Source: Microcebus murinus
Taxonomy: Eukaryota; Chordata; Mammalia; Primates; Cheirogaleidae
Length of the DNA stretch: 64,000 bases
Assembly (NCBI RefSeq): GCF_040939455.1
Contig: NC_134122.1
Coordinates: forward strand, 32,654,001 to 32,718,000
Reading direction: 5' to 3'
In this document: piece after piece, positions 34,903 to 46,312 of the stretch
Position numbering within the stretch: the stretch's first letter is position 1
Layout: every line of letters starts with the position of its first letter
The notes under the pieces: model-generated
Told to the model about the DNA's origin: nothing
The model's input: the letters and a program-made list of their open reading frames with translations, nothing else
Databases searched by the model: none
Position numbers and translations under genes: made by a program

Positions 34903-35466
34903 TGGGATAGATGTGGGTGGGGGAGGAGATCAGTGTGGGCCGCATTCATCAGAGAAGCTTTCTGGAGGGGTGGGGGTGGGGAGCACCCCTTGGTCAGGTC
35001 TTTAAGGCACTAGGATAGGCTGAGGAACACCCTCTCCCCTCCTTAGGCAAGTCAAACCCTGTCACTCTCTGTGACTGGCGTTTGCAGCGTGGGTCTCATG
35101 CACAGCTCCTGCTTCTCTGCTCTCTCTTCACTGAGCTGTAAATAATAGCTTTGGACTCTCAACACCGCTCAGATAAGCTGCGTTCGGAAACACTGTCTGT
35201 GCCGGTGGAGCGCGTTTCTCTGCCAGGGACAGCCCGTGAGAGGAGGAGGTGGGACGTCCAGCTGCACGGTTTCCACTGGGCTTCCAGCAACATCCCCTCT
35301 GAGGCTTACGGAAGCACAACCGAATCCACAAAGGTTTTGTTTCAAGCATCGCTGGCCACGGCGGCGGCGGGATCTCAGCTGTTCCTATTGAGTATTTCCC
35401 ATAAGGGCTGTGGGGGAGGCTGAAGGATCAGGACAAGAAAGGTTTAGAGATGCATGAATCCCAGCC
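34903..35466. other. No recognised feature
   Basis: Includes a short GGCGGCGGG run at about 35361-35370 and overlapping frames without known domains. Confidence 0.4.
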
Positions 35467-35470
35467 TTAA

Positions 35471-35840
35471 CCACTTCGGTGCCAGCGTCGACTCTAGTCG
35501 ACAGCCACAGGTGAACGCGAGTGTGGACTTTAGCCGACTGCCGTGATACGAAGGCGCACAGTCAAGCGACTACTTTAGTCGACAGCCCAACGCTTTTACT
35601 TTTATCTCTGCAGTTGCGGTGTGTACGTTCAGCTAATAAGTAACTACGAATCTGTGACCTTTTAACAAGTCCTTAGTAGGAGTTATTATAGTTATTTTCC
35701 TAAAGCGGCCTGTAAAGTTAAACAGGCTTTCAGTGCTTTAAAGCTTTCCTCATCACACAAGAATGAAACAGATTGCACAGCACAAACTATCATGCGGACT
35801 GTGAGTGCTGGCTGTGCAAGGTTTCATGGCACCGAAGTGG
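35471..35840. mobile_element. Non-autonomous piggyBac-type transposon
   Basis: A 370-bp element with perfect 13-bp terminal inverted repeats, CCACTTCGGTGCC at the left and GGCACCGAAGTGG at the right. The left flank is TTAA (35467-35470), the hallmark piggyBac target; the right flank is TTAG (35841-35844), one base from TTAA. The interior has no transposase frame. It is CpG-rich in its left third, unlike its surroundings, which fits a fairly recent insertion. Three internal 16-bp repeats sit near the left end. PiggyBac elements with recent activity are known in mouse lemur; family identity is inferred. Confidence 0.87.
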
Positions 35841-35849
35841 TTAGGCAGA

Positions 35850-35985
35850 AACTCACTCAAACATTTTGTTAGCTCCCTGCCTTTATGCACAACTGTATTA
35901 TTGAGCCCATTGTACAGATTCAGAAACTGAGGCTTCGAATGATTAATGGCCATGCCCAAGCTGCATTATGGCATGTGCTAGAGAT
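35850..35985 (-). repeat. MIR SINE, reverse
   Basis: CCCATTGTACAGATTCAGAA, ACTGAGGCTTCGAATGATTA and CATGCCCAAGCTGCATTATG match reverse MIR. Confidence 0.75.
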
Positions 35986-36894
35986 GGGGAGAACACTTTC
36001 CTCCAAGAATAGTGCTCATTTTGCCACACGAATGCTTCCTCAAATACATTCTTAAAATCCACACCATGTGCATCATGAGAAAGACTTCGCTTAAAAAAAC
36101 GTTTGCTTGACTTAACCTAGATTTCTCCATCTTGTTTGCCTATGGAGCCCTTTCTTCACTAGATGCCTATTATGAGACCCCAGGGAGCTGAGTCCAAGAA
36201 AGTTGTCACAGATGGGGGATTTGAGGTTAAACATAAAAGGTAGTAAAAATCACTGACATTATAGAGGTTCACAAATACTGTAACCACTAACGAGGGAACT
36301 GTTTTGGCTGATAAATCTATATGACGGATACAATATAAGGACATTTTTGGTTGGCTGAGCTGTAGTTCACTTTAGACCACAAAATACCCCCCCCCCCACT
36401 CTCTGGTGTTGCCATTCCCAGCAGTTTGTTTCAAGCCGCTTGTGCAGCCAGGGGTGAAGGATAACAGTTTCATCAAGAAGTTTTAGAGACTTTGGGCACA
36501 AGCACTGCTACTTTGGGGTCTAGGTGGCAGAGCGTGGGCAGAGTCATTAACAGGGTCAACCTGTCCACCATGATGCAGAATTCAGAGCAGGGCTGGCACT
36601 TTGAGGATTTGTGGTTTGGGAAGCATTAGGAGACAGTACCCTTGACAAACACATTGCCATTTTCTTACCGGGAACGCCTGCCTAGAAAGTGAGAAGAATA
36701 GGATAGAATAGAAGATAGCCAACAGAAAAGTGGAGAGAGGCTATGAAAAGGACATTTGTGGGAAGGGAAGCCACCAAGGTTTCAAGCATAAGCTAAGAGT
36801 CCATGGTTGTTAGGAATCAGAAACCAGACAACTACTTATTCAAATAACAATGAGCTATCCCTTTGTTCCTGCTAGACTTGGTGACAATTAGAGC
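35986..36894. other. No recognised feature
   Basis: Contains an 11-C run at 36387-36397. Confidence 0.4.
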
Positions 36895-37735
36895 ACTGGC
36901 GGGGATGGGGGGCTATGGGAGGCCACATACTCTGCTGGCGGGAAGGTGAACTGATATTGATGTCATTCATGGATGGCCACATGGCACCACTCATGCAGAT
37001 TACATATGTGCACACATGTGACCCAGAAACGCCTTGCCTGGGGTCTATCCCAGGGGAAGTCTCTCGGGGTCCATAGCGGGACATGTACAAGGAAGTTCGC
37101 TGCGTTATAGTTCACAGTGAGGAAGTTGGAGGCAGCCTGGGAATTCATTCATATTCATTCATCACTAAGAGAGTGGAAATGGGCAAGGGTGCTCTCAGCT
37201 ATAAGCATGGTCCAGCCATACTGGCTGTGGACATAGTAAAAGAATGTCCCCTGGACGGTTCATAACCAGACACTTCCCTGGCCTGCTAAATGCCTTTCTA
37301 TCTCTCCCTAAATCTGCCCAATCTTTGCATGATACAGTGATTTAAGATTAAATCCCACATCTCAGGGGCCTCTGGGACCCAGCTCCAGTACTAAAGCAGC
37401 TTCCTGATTGGGTCATGCCTGTGTCATTCAGAGGTTAAATATTTTGGACATTAACTCTGTGGAGAGGTCAGACGAGGTAGATTTATACCCTGGACTACTA
37501 GGCGGTTGTTGGAAGCAATGAATGTAGACATAAGCTTATATGTTAGTGAAAAAAACTAGTTCTTGTGAAAATAAATTATTCTCTATGAATCCCATTTATG
37601 TAAATAAAAATTGCATGCATGCAAAACTAAGATGAGCATTCTGTAAGAGTATATTCAAAAGGTAGGATGCACACACAATACGTTAAAATGTGTGCTTAGG
37701 GAGGAAAAGAGAACTGGAGCGAGTTATGGTGATTA
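36895..37735 (+). mobile_element. Old L1 (L1M-type) 3' portion
   Basis: TCTGCTGGCGGGAAGGTGAA, GTGACCCAGAAACGCCTTGC, CGGGACATGTACAAGGAAGT and ATGTTAGTGAAAAAAACTAG are diverged L1 ORF2-end and 3' UTR segments in order. The middle (37270-37480) is not matched and may hold an unrecognised insertion. Confidence 0.55.
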
Positions 37736-37844
37736 AAGGGAGTGAATGAATGAATGAATTAAACAAGATCACAGGTCAGTAGTGAGGCTTTGCAGGGAGA
37801 AGTACCGACTCCATCACCATCCACTGGAGAACAAAGTAGAAAAG

Positions 37845-37950
37845 TATTAGCTAAAACATAGCACCATGTGCCAGGCACTGTTGAAAGCACTTTGCGCATG
37901 TTAACTCATTTGATCCTGACATCGTCTCTAAGCCCCGCCATTTTCCTGTC
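37845..37950 (-). repeat. MIR SINE, reverse
   Basis: CCATGTGCCAGGCACTGTTG then TTAACTCATTTGATCCTGAC fits reverse MIR. Confidence 0.7.
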
Positions 37951-38099
37951 TCTGCAGTGTCCTGGCAATATCGTAGCTGTTGCAGTGACCAGAGCAGCCA
38001 ACACGGACCACACTCGATGAGCCAGAGCAGCAGAAGAAAAAGGTGAGAGAGTTGCCCTGTCCCTGGTTTGCAAACCATGTGAAGACAGTCAGTGGGGAC

Positions 38100-38622
38100 T
38101 ATGATAGGTTCCTATTGCTGCAGTAACAAAATCCACAAATCCAGTTGCTTAAAACAACATGCATTTATTCTCTTACTGTTCTGGGCAGGCCAGAAGTTCA
38201 AAATCAGTTTCCCTGGTCCAAAATCAAGCTGTCAGCAGGACTATGCTCCCTCTGGAGGCTCCAGGGGACGATCTGCTTCCTTGTCTTTTCCAGTTCCTAG
38301 AGGCTGCCTACATTAGGTCACAGCCCTTTAGGTCACAGCCCCTTGCTCCATTTTCAAAGCCAGGGCCGCTGTGTCTCTCTGGCCGTTCTCCTGTAATCAC
38401 AGCTCCCTCTTTGACCTCAGCTGGAAGAGTGTCTCTCAAGGACTCATGTGATTAGGCCGAGCTCACCTGGATAATCTGGGATAATCTGCCCTATCTCATG
38501 GTCTTTATCCTTAATCACAACTGCAAAGTCTTTTTTTTTTCCATGTAAGATAACATATTCACAAATTCTGGGGATTAGGGCCTGGGCATCTTAAGGGCGC
38601 CATTATTCAGCCTACCGAAGGG
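38100..38622 (-). mobile_element. MLT1-type LTR, reverse
   Basis: GGTTCCTATTGCTGCAGTAA, AGTTGCTTAAAACAACATGC, CTGTCAGCAGGACTATGCTC, CACCTGGATAATCTGGGATA and CACAAATTCTGGGGATTAGG follow the reverse LTR. A local TTAGGTCACAGCCC duplication sits at about 38314-38341. Confidence 0.8.
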
Positions 38623-39364
38623 ATTTCCAGAAACTCTTTGGCGTGGAATGACTCCGAAAGAGAAAGATGAAGTTTTTTTGCAAGTAGGGTGGGGGAAGAA
38701 GGGAAATTTACTGATGATATTGGTGATCCTATGACGTCGTGGATAATTCAAATGTTGATGAAGTCTGCCAACATTTGGGTTGCATTTAGAATACCGAGTC
38801 ATTTGCAAAAGATCAAACAAGACCTCGAAAAAAGAATGAGAGAATCAAAGAGGTTGAGGGGAGCAGTTTGTAGACTCTCAGGTTAGCTGTGGAGAGGAGT
38901 GAGTGGGAGGAGAGTGAGGTTGGGGGTTGCAGGGCCTCAGATGTACTGTGTTAAGGGGCAGAGAAGAAAAATGCTAGAAAGCTCCCATTTCCTTGTCTTC
39001 CATAAAAGAAAGCTAAGCTAACTAAGCTCACTAACAAAAATAGCAAAAAGTGCCATTTACTTTTTATTAGATAGCTTAGTTATAAAGCAATAACTCTGGT
39101 ATTAAAAATGTTTTAATGTTTTAAGGTAATTCCTAGTGGAATTAAAAACTGCATATTTTCCTTCTTTCTTCTAAATCGGTGACAACGCCGAAAACAAGTT
39201 GAGCATTACTCATACATTAGAAAGCAAAATAGAAAAGATTTCATAAGGGAACATAAAGAGAAAGCATAAACTAGGCTGACAGAGGCCAGATCAAGAGAGG
39301 CAATTATAGCAATGACTGCAACTAGTGGTGTAAATTCTACTAATAAGAAGCAAGGTCACTCAGA
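38623..39364. other. No recognised gene; A-rich second half
   Basis: The part after 39160 may be diverged L1 but the match is weak. Confidence 0.3.
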
Positions 39365-39720
39365 CTACAGGACTATATTTGTTTAAAGAATTGCTGCTTG
39401 CAAGACACGCAACTGAAGCAAAATGACCTGAAATGTCTAAAAAGTAAAGCTGGAGTATATACAGCTATTATGTACCCACAATAATCAAAAATTAAAAAAA
39501 AATAAAAAGCAAAGATGGGAAAGGTAATATTAATTAAAACAAAAAGTGACAGCCAACGTAGGAAAAAAAAAAATCTAAGGCAAAACTGTTGACCATGATA
39601 AGTGGGAAAATTACTTATGATTAAAATATATTATCAATCATAAAGTTTTGAGAGGATCAAAGTTTTATTCTTTGAATCAATATAATAAATAAAATGCAAC
39701 CCACTGGAAATATGTGAAAA
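39365..39720 (+). mobile_element. Old L1 ORF2 remnant, left of an AluJ-like copy
   Basis: AATTGCTGCTTGCAAGACAC, then AAAAGTAAAGCTGGAGTATA, resembles an L1 ORF2 mid-region. Strongly diverged. Confidence 0.4.
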
Positions 39721-39721
39721 T

Positions 39722-40008
39722 TGCTCTGCACGGTGGCTCATACCTGTAATCCCAGCACTTTGGGAGGCTGAGGTGGAAGGATCACTTGAGCCCAGGAGTT
39801 TGAGACCAGCCTGAGCAAGAGCAATACTTCATCTTTACAAAAAAATAGAAAAATTAGCCGGGAGTGGTGATACATGCCTGTAGTCCTAGCTACCTGGAGG
39901 CTGAGGCAGGAGGATCACTTGAGTCCAGAGTTTGAAGTTACAATGAGATGTGGTGACACCACTGCACCCTAACTGGGGTGACAGAGTGAGATCCTATCTC
40001 AAAAAAAA
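39722..40008 (+). mobile_element. Old AluJ-like dimer
   Basis: Complete but diverged Alu: CACGGTGGCTCATACCTGTA, CAGCACTTTGGGAGGCTGAG, CCTGAGCAAGAGCAATAC, then a right arm with AAAATTAGCCGGGAGTGGTG. It lacks the strepsirrhine mid-region of the other five copies, which suggests an older, pre-split subfamily. Confidence 0.9.
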
Positions 40009-40060
40009 AGGGAAAATAAATAAATATATGAAACTTGTAACTGTAGTGAACAATTTTGAT

Positions 40061-40168
40061 TCACTGATATAAAAAAAATATATATATATCAATGATGGAT
40101 ATATATATATATTCACTGATATAAAATATATATATATATCAATGACGGATATATATCAATGAAGGATA
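40061..40168 (+). repeat. About 51-bp tandem repeat, 2.3 copies, with TA arrays
   Basis: The unit begins TCACTGATATAAAA, runs through a TA array and ends ATCAATGAYGGATATATAT. Copies start at 40061 and about 40113. A partial third copy ATCAATGAAGGATA is at about 40155. Confidence 0.85.
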
Positions 40169-40169
40169 C

Positions 40170-40500
40170 AGAAATTAAATATGGATATAAATGTTATAAA
40201 TAATGAAAATAAATTAGGTAGAGTGAATGGGATCAAATTGTTTTTACTTTACTGAAAAATGTACCTCCTTTTTATATGCTCATGAATTATTTATACATAT
40301 TGATTGTATGATACACACTACAAGGCACAAAGATTCAAAAAAGCAATTCAATAAATTAGAAATTAGAATTTCAACAAATATTTCATAACAATTGTTTCAA
40401 AACTCAAGATTAAAATAGCAGGTGAATCACAAAACAATGGAACTTCTTTTTAATTCAAAATACTACAGAAACATATATTCAGTCAAAGATTATAATACCA
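40170..40500 (+). mobile_element. Possible old L1 ORF2 remnant, right piece
   Basis: CACAAAGATTCAAAAAAGCA, AATTAGAAATTAGAATTTCA and AACAATGGAACTTCTTTT loosely follow L1 ORF2. Low certainty. Confidence 0.35.
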
Positions 40501-41445
40501 TATTTTTAATGTACCTTTTCTGTGTTTAAATATGTTTAGATACACAAATATTTACCACTGGCTACAGTTGCCTGCAGTATTCAGTATGGTAACATGCTAT
40601 ACAGGCTTGTAGCCTAGGTCTGCAGTGGGCTATACCATCTAGGTTTCCTACCTTGGAGCCCTCAGCTACCCTCTGCTGGAATGCTGCCACCCTGGCCACT
40701 GGAAGACCACGGGAAGTGTCAGCTTTCTTCACGGGTTAATTTTTTAAGGGCCAGAGCCACACCTCTGTTCATTCCACCTGTGGGTTTGAAGGTCAACTCT
40801 CAGCAGTACCCATTTAATCCTTGATGGTGCTGATGAAACTTGGAAATACTGCAGCTCAGGAAATAATTGCATCTTCATTATGATTACTCTCTAACTCTTA
40901 ATTAGCAGCAATAATCCTAAAGCATGATTTGTAAATATTTGTTCAACATAGCCAACAGAGGCCCTGGCATGAACCAGGACACTCAAGTTCACTGCTGCTT
41001 CTGACCAGCTGGTATCTTCAAATGGGTGCCTTACACCTTCTAGGCTTTACTAGCTTCCCAGACAAGATGGAAAGCAAGAGTCCTTGCTTGCCTTCAGGAA
41101 CTTACAATTCTTTAGGCCATACCCTAGCCACAGCCATTCTCTCTGCTCCAGTACTCTGCTTGGGCCAAACGGGACACACTGCTCCTCATCTTACTCCACA
41201 GCATGGATTTCCACCTGTCACACCTTGTCCAGGCCATGGCCTTACATGGAATATCCTTCCTTTCCAGTGGATGGATCTCTGTTTTCCTATATTCCACTCA
41301 GGCTTCTAAATGCTTCTGAAGTACCAGATGTTTCAGACGGTGATGTAGATTCACGTAGGGTGGGAAACATGTTCAAAAGCCAGGCAGTTTTCATGTGTGC
41401 CTCTTCTGGGCTCCCTTGAGTCTCTGATGACCAGGGATACATGGA
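40501..41445. other. No recognised feature
   Basis: Unique-looking sequence. Frames at 41022-41419 have no known domain. Confidence 0.4.
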
Positions 41446-41502
41446 GAACTCACACACACATGTATATGAATACATGTATGTTATATGTATATATGTATTT
41501 AT
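41446..41502. repeat. CA/TG/TA low-complexity
   Basis: ACACACATGTATATGAATAC and further TG/TA mixture. Confidence 0.7.
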
Positions 41503-41624
41503 CACATCTGTTTGCACATATCTATTAATATCTCCCTACAACTCTCTATCTCATTTATTAGCTCTACCATCCTTCTACCTACCATGGATCTCACAGAAAG
41601 CCTCTGCATCATTTATCTTTTATT

Positions 41625-41720
41625 GCTCCTAACAACACCGTGAGATATGAACTAGTAGTACCCTCATGTTTCAGAAGAGGAAACTGAGATTCATAGAGAT
41701 GAAGCAACTTTCCCCCTTTT
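41625..41720 (-). repeat. MIR SINE, reverse
   Basis: TCAGAAGAGGAAACTGAGAT and TCATAGAGATGAAGCAACTT match reverse MIR. Confidence 0.7.
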
Positions 41721-41729
41721 TCCTTCTTA

Positions 41730-41840
41730 GAGTATAACCTACTAGAACTTCAGGACCAGGTCACTTATAAATTCATACTCCAGAGTGCCTAGCGCCATTC
41801 TAGCTTGTTAAATAATAAATACACATGTTAAATAAATAAG
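41730..41840 (+). repeat. L2 3' end
   Basis: TAACCTACTAGAACTTCAGG, ACCAGGTCACTTATAAATTC, CAGAGTGCCTAGCGCCATTC follow the L2 3' end. Confidence 0.55.
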
Positions 41841-44489
41841 CATATGCCCATGAATGCTACTGTTTGATGATGTTCTAGGCCTATTTCTGGATTTCCTTTG
41901 GGCCATGCATGCAATGGCAGGGTTGCTTTTTTTGGCTACTACCATGCATTCCATTTGAGGAATAATTTAAAAGTGCGACCACAAGATAAAATGTCAGTCT
42001 AACTCTGGGTTAACCGGTGTTTCTAATCAAGCCACGATATGCAGTGCTTACAGCTAAACACAGTGTGGCTTTGGTGACAACTCAGCAAATAGTCTGTTAC
42101 CTTCATGGTCTCATCCCCTGACATTTCCCTGATGAGTTTATAAATCCCTGTGGAATCGTGGCCCCGATCTCTTTAATGAGACCTTTAAAACCTGGGGGAA
42201 AATTATAGCAGCATAGAAGGTTGGCTTTGCCTATACTTACTTCTTACAGTACCATTTGGTAGACTGGTACGAAATTAACTGGAGGTTAATTTTGTGTGAG
42301 TTGGTCAGGGCACATGATTGAGTTAATTCTTCAAAAAGCAAAAAAATATTAAAAGCAGTTTCTGTCTTCCCTGACATGGTGGATAACAGAAACGGAAATA
42401 TTCTTTTTCTCTAGGAAGGAGTGAAGGGAATGGAGAGCTTGGCATCCATAGTCATGAACCCGGGTTATAATCCTGTTGTGTTCAATGTTTACTGAGCCCC
42501 AACTCTGTGCTAGATCATGGGCTGTGGGCTGAGTTACAGCAATGACTAGGGAACTTGGAGGAAGTGACACTACAGCGTGGACAGTACTAAGAGGCACGAG
42601 TGAGCAGAATACATAACCCCAATGGGCCAGACATTCCTCTACTGGTGTTCAGCGCCACTTCCAACTCCTGCTCTGCTCTACCTCAGTACTGCATGTGCAG
42701 AACAGAACCTGGGGACCTGTGTCCCCCAGTCCCTTGCCAGCAAGATTCTGGTTTACATTCTGTTCTGAGAGGCACATGTGCAAGATTTGGAAGGGGAAGG
42801 AGAAGCAGAAGCCACTTCCACTCCCCTGCCAGTGAGAGAATGAAGGGTTTGGGCAGACGTGTGATTGGGCACTGCAACACCTGTTGGTGGTGCTGCAGGC
42901 AGCTGTGACTGTCCCTGTGGGTTTCTGGCCTGGCATTAGTTTAAGCTCAGCTTGCAGTCTGTAACCACTGAGGTTTTTGCTGTGTGTCAAAGAGAGCTCA
43001 GGTGCACAAGATGGATTAATCATAAGCCTTGGTTCATGGCTCACCCATTCTTGGTCCATGCATGGCCTCTTGGTTATTTATTTGTTTGTCAATTAGCATG
43101 TCTTAATAATGCAATTAGCATCCAGGAATCCATCACTCTTAGATCCTGTAGAAACTTTCTCTTCTTCGATGTGCTCTGCAAAATGCTTGCAGAATTTTTC
43201 ATCTTGGCTAAAATAGCTATGCGACTCTGCAGGTCTCCCTTTAACCTCATCACTGGATCTGTATCTTTGATAGATTCTGTATATATTTTCCTTTTATATG
43301 AAAATAAGGAATAGACATTTCAAACCCCTTCTGGCACAAAGACTAATGTCCACCTAGTAGTGTAAGTTTTAAATGCATCAGTCTTGGGCAAAAATATAAA
43401 TGCATTGATATTTCACTGTTAAGCATTCCTTTGGTAATAGCATATTGGGGCATTTCTACATGACCAGTGTGGCACAAGTCACATTAAAGCTTTGGGGGCG
43501 CTTTTTTGGATTAATTGAGGAACTGAACCTTTTGAATAAACATATGTTTTTACATAGTAGGTCCTCAAATATTAAATGAATAAGTGAATACTATTTAAAG
43601 ATTTTTTTAAATGATACATTTGTTAGATTTTTAATCAAAGGAAATTTTATATCAAAGGGCACAATAAAATATAATATTTATAACATGTAAACAATTAACT
43701 TACTACTTAATTGAACAATTTCAACTTTTTAAAGGTATAGGTTTGAACTAAACTAATAATTAAATACAGAAAACCACGTTTCAGTATGCCAGTTTTCTTA
43801 CCACTAAGTTAAACAGAAAGTATATTATGTAAACAAAATAAAATTTGGGAATTCAAAATAAGTGAAAACAACAGCAAACAAAGTAATTGAATTGACTGAA
43901 ATTAAAATTTAAAAAATATTTTTCTGAAATGCTTGTCATATAACCATAAAGGTATGCTCTAAAGTGAATGGGAACTGCAAAGCTAATTCTTTAAGATTTA
44001 TTTAATCATTTCTCAGAGAGTTGGCTATTTCCTATTATAGAAGGTCAGTTAGTATGAGAAGCCCCATAATTCACTTTCACTTTAATTCAAAACGAGAGAA
44101 AAAAATAGATTCTCTACTGGGTGCTAAGCAACTGGAAAGGAGTCTCAGAAATCTTGTAAAATCATCTACTCTGGGGCCTTTCCCCCAAATCCAGGAGATC
44201 TGCTCCAATTTCCAGAATAAATAGCTAACCACATTTCAACCATGTTTATGGTAGGTTAGAAATTTCTCCTAATGTGGCCATCGAAAGAACCCGCCCATTT
44301 GCAATTAGTATCACAAATCAAGTGCATCAGTACTTAAGTGATCTTCATTTTCAGCCTACAGACTTCTGCCTGCTCCAGCCCCAGCACATACTCAGAGATC
44401 TATAGGTAGTGACATCTGTAACGAAATGGGAAGGGCATCTCATCCAACATTCTAGGCAGCAAAAGAATAATTGCAATCACAATAACCTC
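41841..44489. other. Mostly unrecognised; one MIR/L2-like patch
   Basis: TACTGAGCCCCAACTCTGTG at about 42490 is a reverse MIR/L2-like piece. The stretch 43320-44000 is A/T-rich with no family match. Overlapping frames at 42600-43059 lack known domains. Confidence 0.35.
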
Positions 44490-44658
44490 TGTTGGACAAA
44501 GTGCCAAGCACGTTCCATTGATCTACCATCTTTGTGCCTGCCAGGTAGGTACTGTTATTTGAGTTTTACAGGTAAAGAAACCGAGGATTGGAAACTGCGT
44601 GACTTGCCCGCAGCTGCACAGTGACTGAGTGATGAAGCCAGGGTTTAACACAAATCCT
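44490..44658 (-). repeat. MIR SINE, reverse
   Basis: GCCTGCCAGGTAGGTACTGT, TTTTACAGGTAAAGAAACCG, CGTGACTTGCCCGCAGCTGC and GAAGCCAGGGTTTAACACAA follow reverse MIR. Confidence 0.85.
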
Positions 44659-44965
44659 TCTCTAAAGCCCACATCTTTTGTGCGACACTAGAGTGCTAAT
44701 AACCACATTATCCTCCCAGATACTCCAGCTCTTCCAAGGATGGAGTGAAGACAGCCTGGCAATTTCTTGGCCAAGTGAAATTATTAGAAGACTCTTCCCT
44801 GTCACTTTCAGCTACTGGAGCTGCCCTCGGAAGCAAAAGGAAAACTATCTTGTACCTTTCCTCCACAGGAAAGGCCTTCAAGTATTTGAAGACACCCCCC
44901 ACCCGGCCCTGTAGTAGCCGAGGCCTTCTCCTCTTCAGGCGGATGTCCCCAGGGCACATGTATTG

Positions 44966-45502
44966 CTGAGTTCTCCAGAGAGACAGAACCAATAGTGTGT
45001 GTGTGTATAAAATATTTATTATATATACTGTATATTATATATACTGTATATATGTGTATATACACACACACACATGCACACACACACACATACACACTAG
45101 AGTCACACCAGAATTCACAGATTCAAACTAGATCTTCTCCATACATATATGGGGGTGAGAGGTGAAGAGAGAGAATGATTTTAAGGAATTGGCTCACACA
45201 GTGACTTAGGGAACTGGCAAATCTGCAAATCTGTAAAATCTGTAGGGAAGCCTAGAATCACAGGCAGGATTTTTATGTTATAGTCTTGAGGTCGAATTCC
45301 TTCTTCTCCAGAAAAACCTCAGTTTTTGCTCTTAAGGCCTTCAACTGATTAGCGGAGGCCCTTCTCCATTATCTTCTTTATTTCAAGTCAATGGTTGTAA
45401 ATGTCACATCTAAAAAATATCTTCCCAACATCTAGACTAGTGTTGGAGTAAATACATGGGCCGCCATAGCCTAGCTAAGTTGACACTTGAGGTCTACCAT
45501 CA
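44966..45502 (-). mobile_element. LTR-like repeat, reverse, nearly full length
   Basis: Left end TTGCTGAGTTCTCCAGAGAG, then ACAGAACCAATAGTGTGTG; a CA/TA array (44993-45098); AAGGAATTGGCTCACACAG; GCTCTTAAGGCCTTCAACTG; right end CTAGCTAAGTTGACACTTGA. It is the fuller relative of the forward copy at 18410. A MaLR-type LTR is likely. Confidence 0.7.
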
Positions 45503-46204
45503 TAGAACAGTTAAGTGGCAAAGCCCTGGGGAAGAGAGATCATATTTTATTTCCAACAAAGCAGTAGCTGAAGGAAATGAGAAGCAGCTATTAAGTGGGC
45601 TGGGGACAAAAGTGGAAAGAGAGACCATCCCATAATACTCAACATGGAAAGATTATCTGCATTCTGAAAGCCAGACGCATGAGGAGTTCATAAGACCCGT
45701 CTCCTCCACAGGTGCAGAAATCATTTTGCTGACCAGAGCCACAATGCAGTCTCAGAGTCTATTTCAATTTTGTAGGCAGCCCTTTGGGAAACATCTCGCA
45801 AAGTTGCTAGATTGCACCAATTGTGAGGTTACACACACAAGAAAGGATGGAGTTCCATCTACCTCCCATTCTATGGCCTTGGGGTATTTTATCAGCCAGT
45901 TGCAGTAGAAGTGAGCTAACTTTTCACAGGCTTGTTTCTAACAAATCCTTTTACCCTGTGTCTAACCTGTTTCAGTTCTCACTCCTGATGTTTGGAATCT
46001 TCTTATGTTTATATCTCTCCCTGTCCCTTACACTTAAATTGGCATTTAATATTTCATATGCCCAGTTTAACTCAAATGGCTATGTGAGAAATTGGGTCAA
46101 ATTCACATTAGATCTCCTCTTCCTCCTCTTACTCTTCCTTCTCCTTCTATGAAATCAGAGTGACTTCACTATAGTTAATCCCCTGGGAATTCCTAACTCT
46201 AACC
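45503..46204. other. No recognised feature
   Basis: A pyrimidine-rich run near 46112-46150 (CTCCTCTTCCTCCTCTTACT). No gene signal. Confidence 0.4.
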
Positions 46205-46312
46205 TCTTTCATAATCAAACCTATCTAAGAGACCTACAGTGGGGATGTTTGGGTCATTTAATTTTGTGTTTTTGATGGCATGCAGTACCTGGTCAATAAA
46301 TGCTTAATATTA
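46205..46312 (+). repeat. L2 3'-end fragment
   Basis: TTTTGATGGCATGCAGTACC and TGGTCAATAAATGCTTAATA resemble the L2 3' end. Confidence 0.45.
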
